A DNA stretch of 64,000 nucleotides from an uncultured Opitutia bacterium (GTDB taxonomy: Bacteria > Verrucomicrobiota > Verrucomicrobiia > Opitutales > Opitutaceae). A program made the translations under genes and the position numbers. The notes beneath the pieces were generated by a model. That model did no database searches, was not told where the DNA came from, and saw nothing but the letters and a program-made list of their open reading frames with translations. This document shows positions 63,414 to 64,000 of this stretch, one piece after another. Positions within the stretch are counted from its first letter, which is position 1; every line of letters begins with the position of its first letter. The stretch is from positions 23,885 through 87,884 of the forward strand of contig CAIRCN010000082.1 of assembly GCA_903877135.1 (NCBI GenBank), written 5' to 3'.

Positions 63414-63746
63414 ATGCATAGTATGGATAACCTATTACCCGATAGTAATCAGTCTCCAGCAGGCATCCGAAAAGCCATCGCGCTTCGGGCGAAGGAGCGT
63501 CGCCTGCAATTAGGATGGTCCCGCACGACCCTCGCCGTCCGGGCGGGCGTGTCCCAGTGGACGCTGAAGCACTTCGAACACACGGGCAAAATCGCGCTCG
63601 AAACCCTGATTCAGATCGCGGTGGCGCTCAACGACGCTGACAGCCTGAACAGTCTGTTCCTCAAACGGGGTGCCGCCCCGGCCTCCATGGCCGAACTCGA
63701 GAAACTGCATCCGGTGCCACGGGTGCGTGGGAGGACGGTCGCGTGA
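63414..63746 (+). CDS. hipB: HipB-type antitoxin (XRE DNA-binding)
   Basis: 110 residues; an ATG at 63423 is an alternative start. Xre helix-turn-helix: IRKAIALRAKERRLQLGWSR, then LAVRAGVSQWTLKHFEHTGK. The C-terminal LFLKRGAAPASMAELEKL is typical of short HipB forms. It binds the palindrome just upstream and neutralises HipA. It overlaps hipA by four bases (GTGA). Confidence 0.85.
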   Translation: MHSMDNLLPDSNQSPAGIRKAIALRAKERRLQLGWSRTTLAVRAGVSQWTLKHFEHTGKIALETLIQIAVALNDADSLNSLFLKRGAAPASMAELEKLHPVPRVRGRTVA

Positions 63747-64000
63747 GCACCGGCCTGCGCAAGCTCCAAGTCTTCTTCGCGGGGCGCGAGGTGGGCGTCC
63801 TCGCCGAAACACCTGCGCGTGAGATTTACTTCGAATACGCCGCCGCGTGGCAGGTGCGGGGATTCGCCTTGTCGCCGTATCACCTGCCGCTAGCGCCAGG
63901 CCTGCACCAAGAGCGCACCGGCATCTTCGGTGGATTGTTCGGGGTCTTCGACGACTCGCTGCCTGATGGCTGGGGGCTGCTGCTGATGGACCGCTTTTTC
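63743..64000 (+). CDS. hipA: HipA-type toxin kinase, N-terminal part (cut by window end)
   Basis: The frame is open from the GTG at 63743 to the window edge, 86 residues. It contains LQVFFAGREVGVLAE, then GIFGGLFGVFDDSLPDGWGL, the HipA N-terminal (Couple_hipA) motif. HipA kinases phosphorylate translation factors such as glutamyl-tRNA synthetase and arrest growth. The kinase domain lies outside the window, so activity cannot be judged. Confidence 0.85.
   Translation, partial: MSTGLRKLQVFFAGREVGVLAETPAREIYFEYAAAWQVRGFALSPYHLPLAPGLHQERTGIFGGLFGVFDDSLPDGWGLLLMDRFF

Overview
The window is a G+C-rich, gene-dense flagellar and chemotaxis region. It carries a near-complete Gram-negative flagellum: P and L ring genes, a sigma-54 activator, FliA, FliW and CsrA. 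The gene order, the FlhF variant, the CheX/CheA/CheD/CheB/CheR set and the style of the regulators suggest a verrucomicrobial (Opitutaceae-like) bacterium. That placement is my inference; no rRNA or tRNA gene is present to fix it.

Layout. 1-2.5 kb: two tandem Maf/DUF115 genes (flagellin glycosylation type, minus strand). 2.7-4.7 kb: two tandem short flagellin genes (minus). 4.9-8.8 kb: fliD, a lipoprotein gene, a flgM-like gene, fliS and a fliT-like gene. 9.0-10.2 kb: an unrelated AAA ATPase with tandem repeats at its start. 10.3-12.9 kb: an unknown gene and a receiver gene read divergently, then the sigma-54 activator. 13.0-22.1 kb: chemotaxis block (cheX, receiver-STAS protein, transposase fossil, cheA, HDOD protein; then cheR, cheB, a receiver/HD-GYP-like protein and cheD on the minus strand). 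22.3-36.9 kb: flgBC-fliEFGHIJ-motE-like-fliK-flgDE-fliLMNOPQR. 37.1-44.4 kb: flhB-flhA-flhF-orf-fliA-motA-motB-orf. 44.6-53.5 kb: flgF-flgG-flgAHIJN-flgKL-fliW-csrA-third flagellin. 53.6-57.6 kb: a 1335-residue multi-PAS hybrid kinase (minus). 58.3-60.0 kb: receiver-HDOD protein. 60.1-60.7 kb: broken IS5-type transposase. 61-63 kb: two secreted proteins. 63.4 kb to the end: a hipBA toxin-antitoxin pair, cut by the window end.

Regulation can be read from the DNA. The three long structural operons each start with a good sigma-54 promoter (GG-N10-GC) just before flgB, flhB and flgF. A shared palindrome of the CGGCAAATTTTGCCG type lies 60-115 bp upstream of each, a likely enhancer for the NtrC-family activator at 11403. 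The predicted transcripts begin 1-4 bases before the start codon, so the first genes may be leaderless. FliA, made from the second operon, has candidate promoters (TAAA-N15-GCCGATAA type) ahead of the maf genes, flagellin 2, fliD, the flgM-like gene, the unknown 10349 gene, the 10853 receiver, cheX, cheA and the receiver-HDOD gene. Flagellins 1 and 2 also carry leader hairpins with ACGGA in the loop plus an AAGGA Shine-Dalgarno, the classic two-site CsrA target, matching fliW-csrA at 52 kb. The picture is a three-tier hierarchy: sigma-54 for basal body, hook and export; sigma-28 for filament and chemotaxis; CsrA/FliW for translational control of flagellin.
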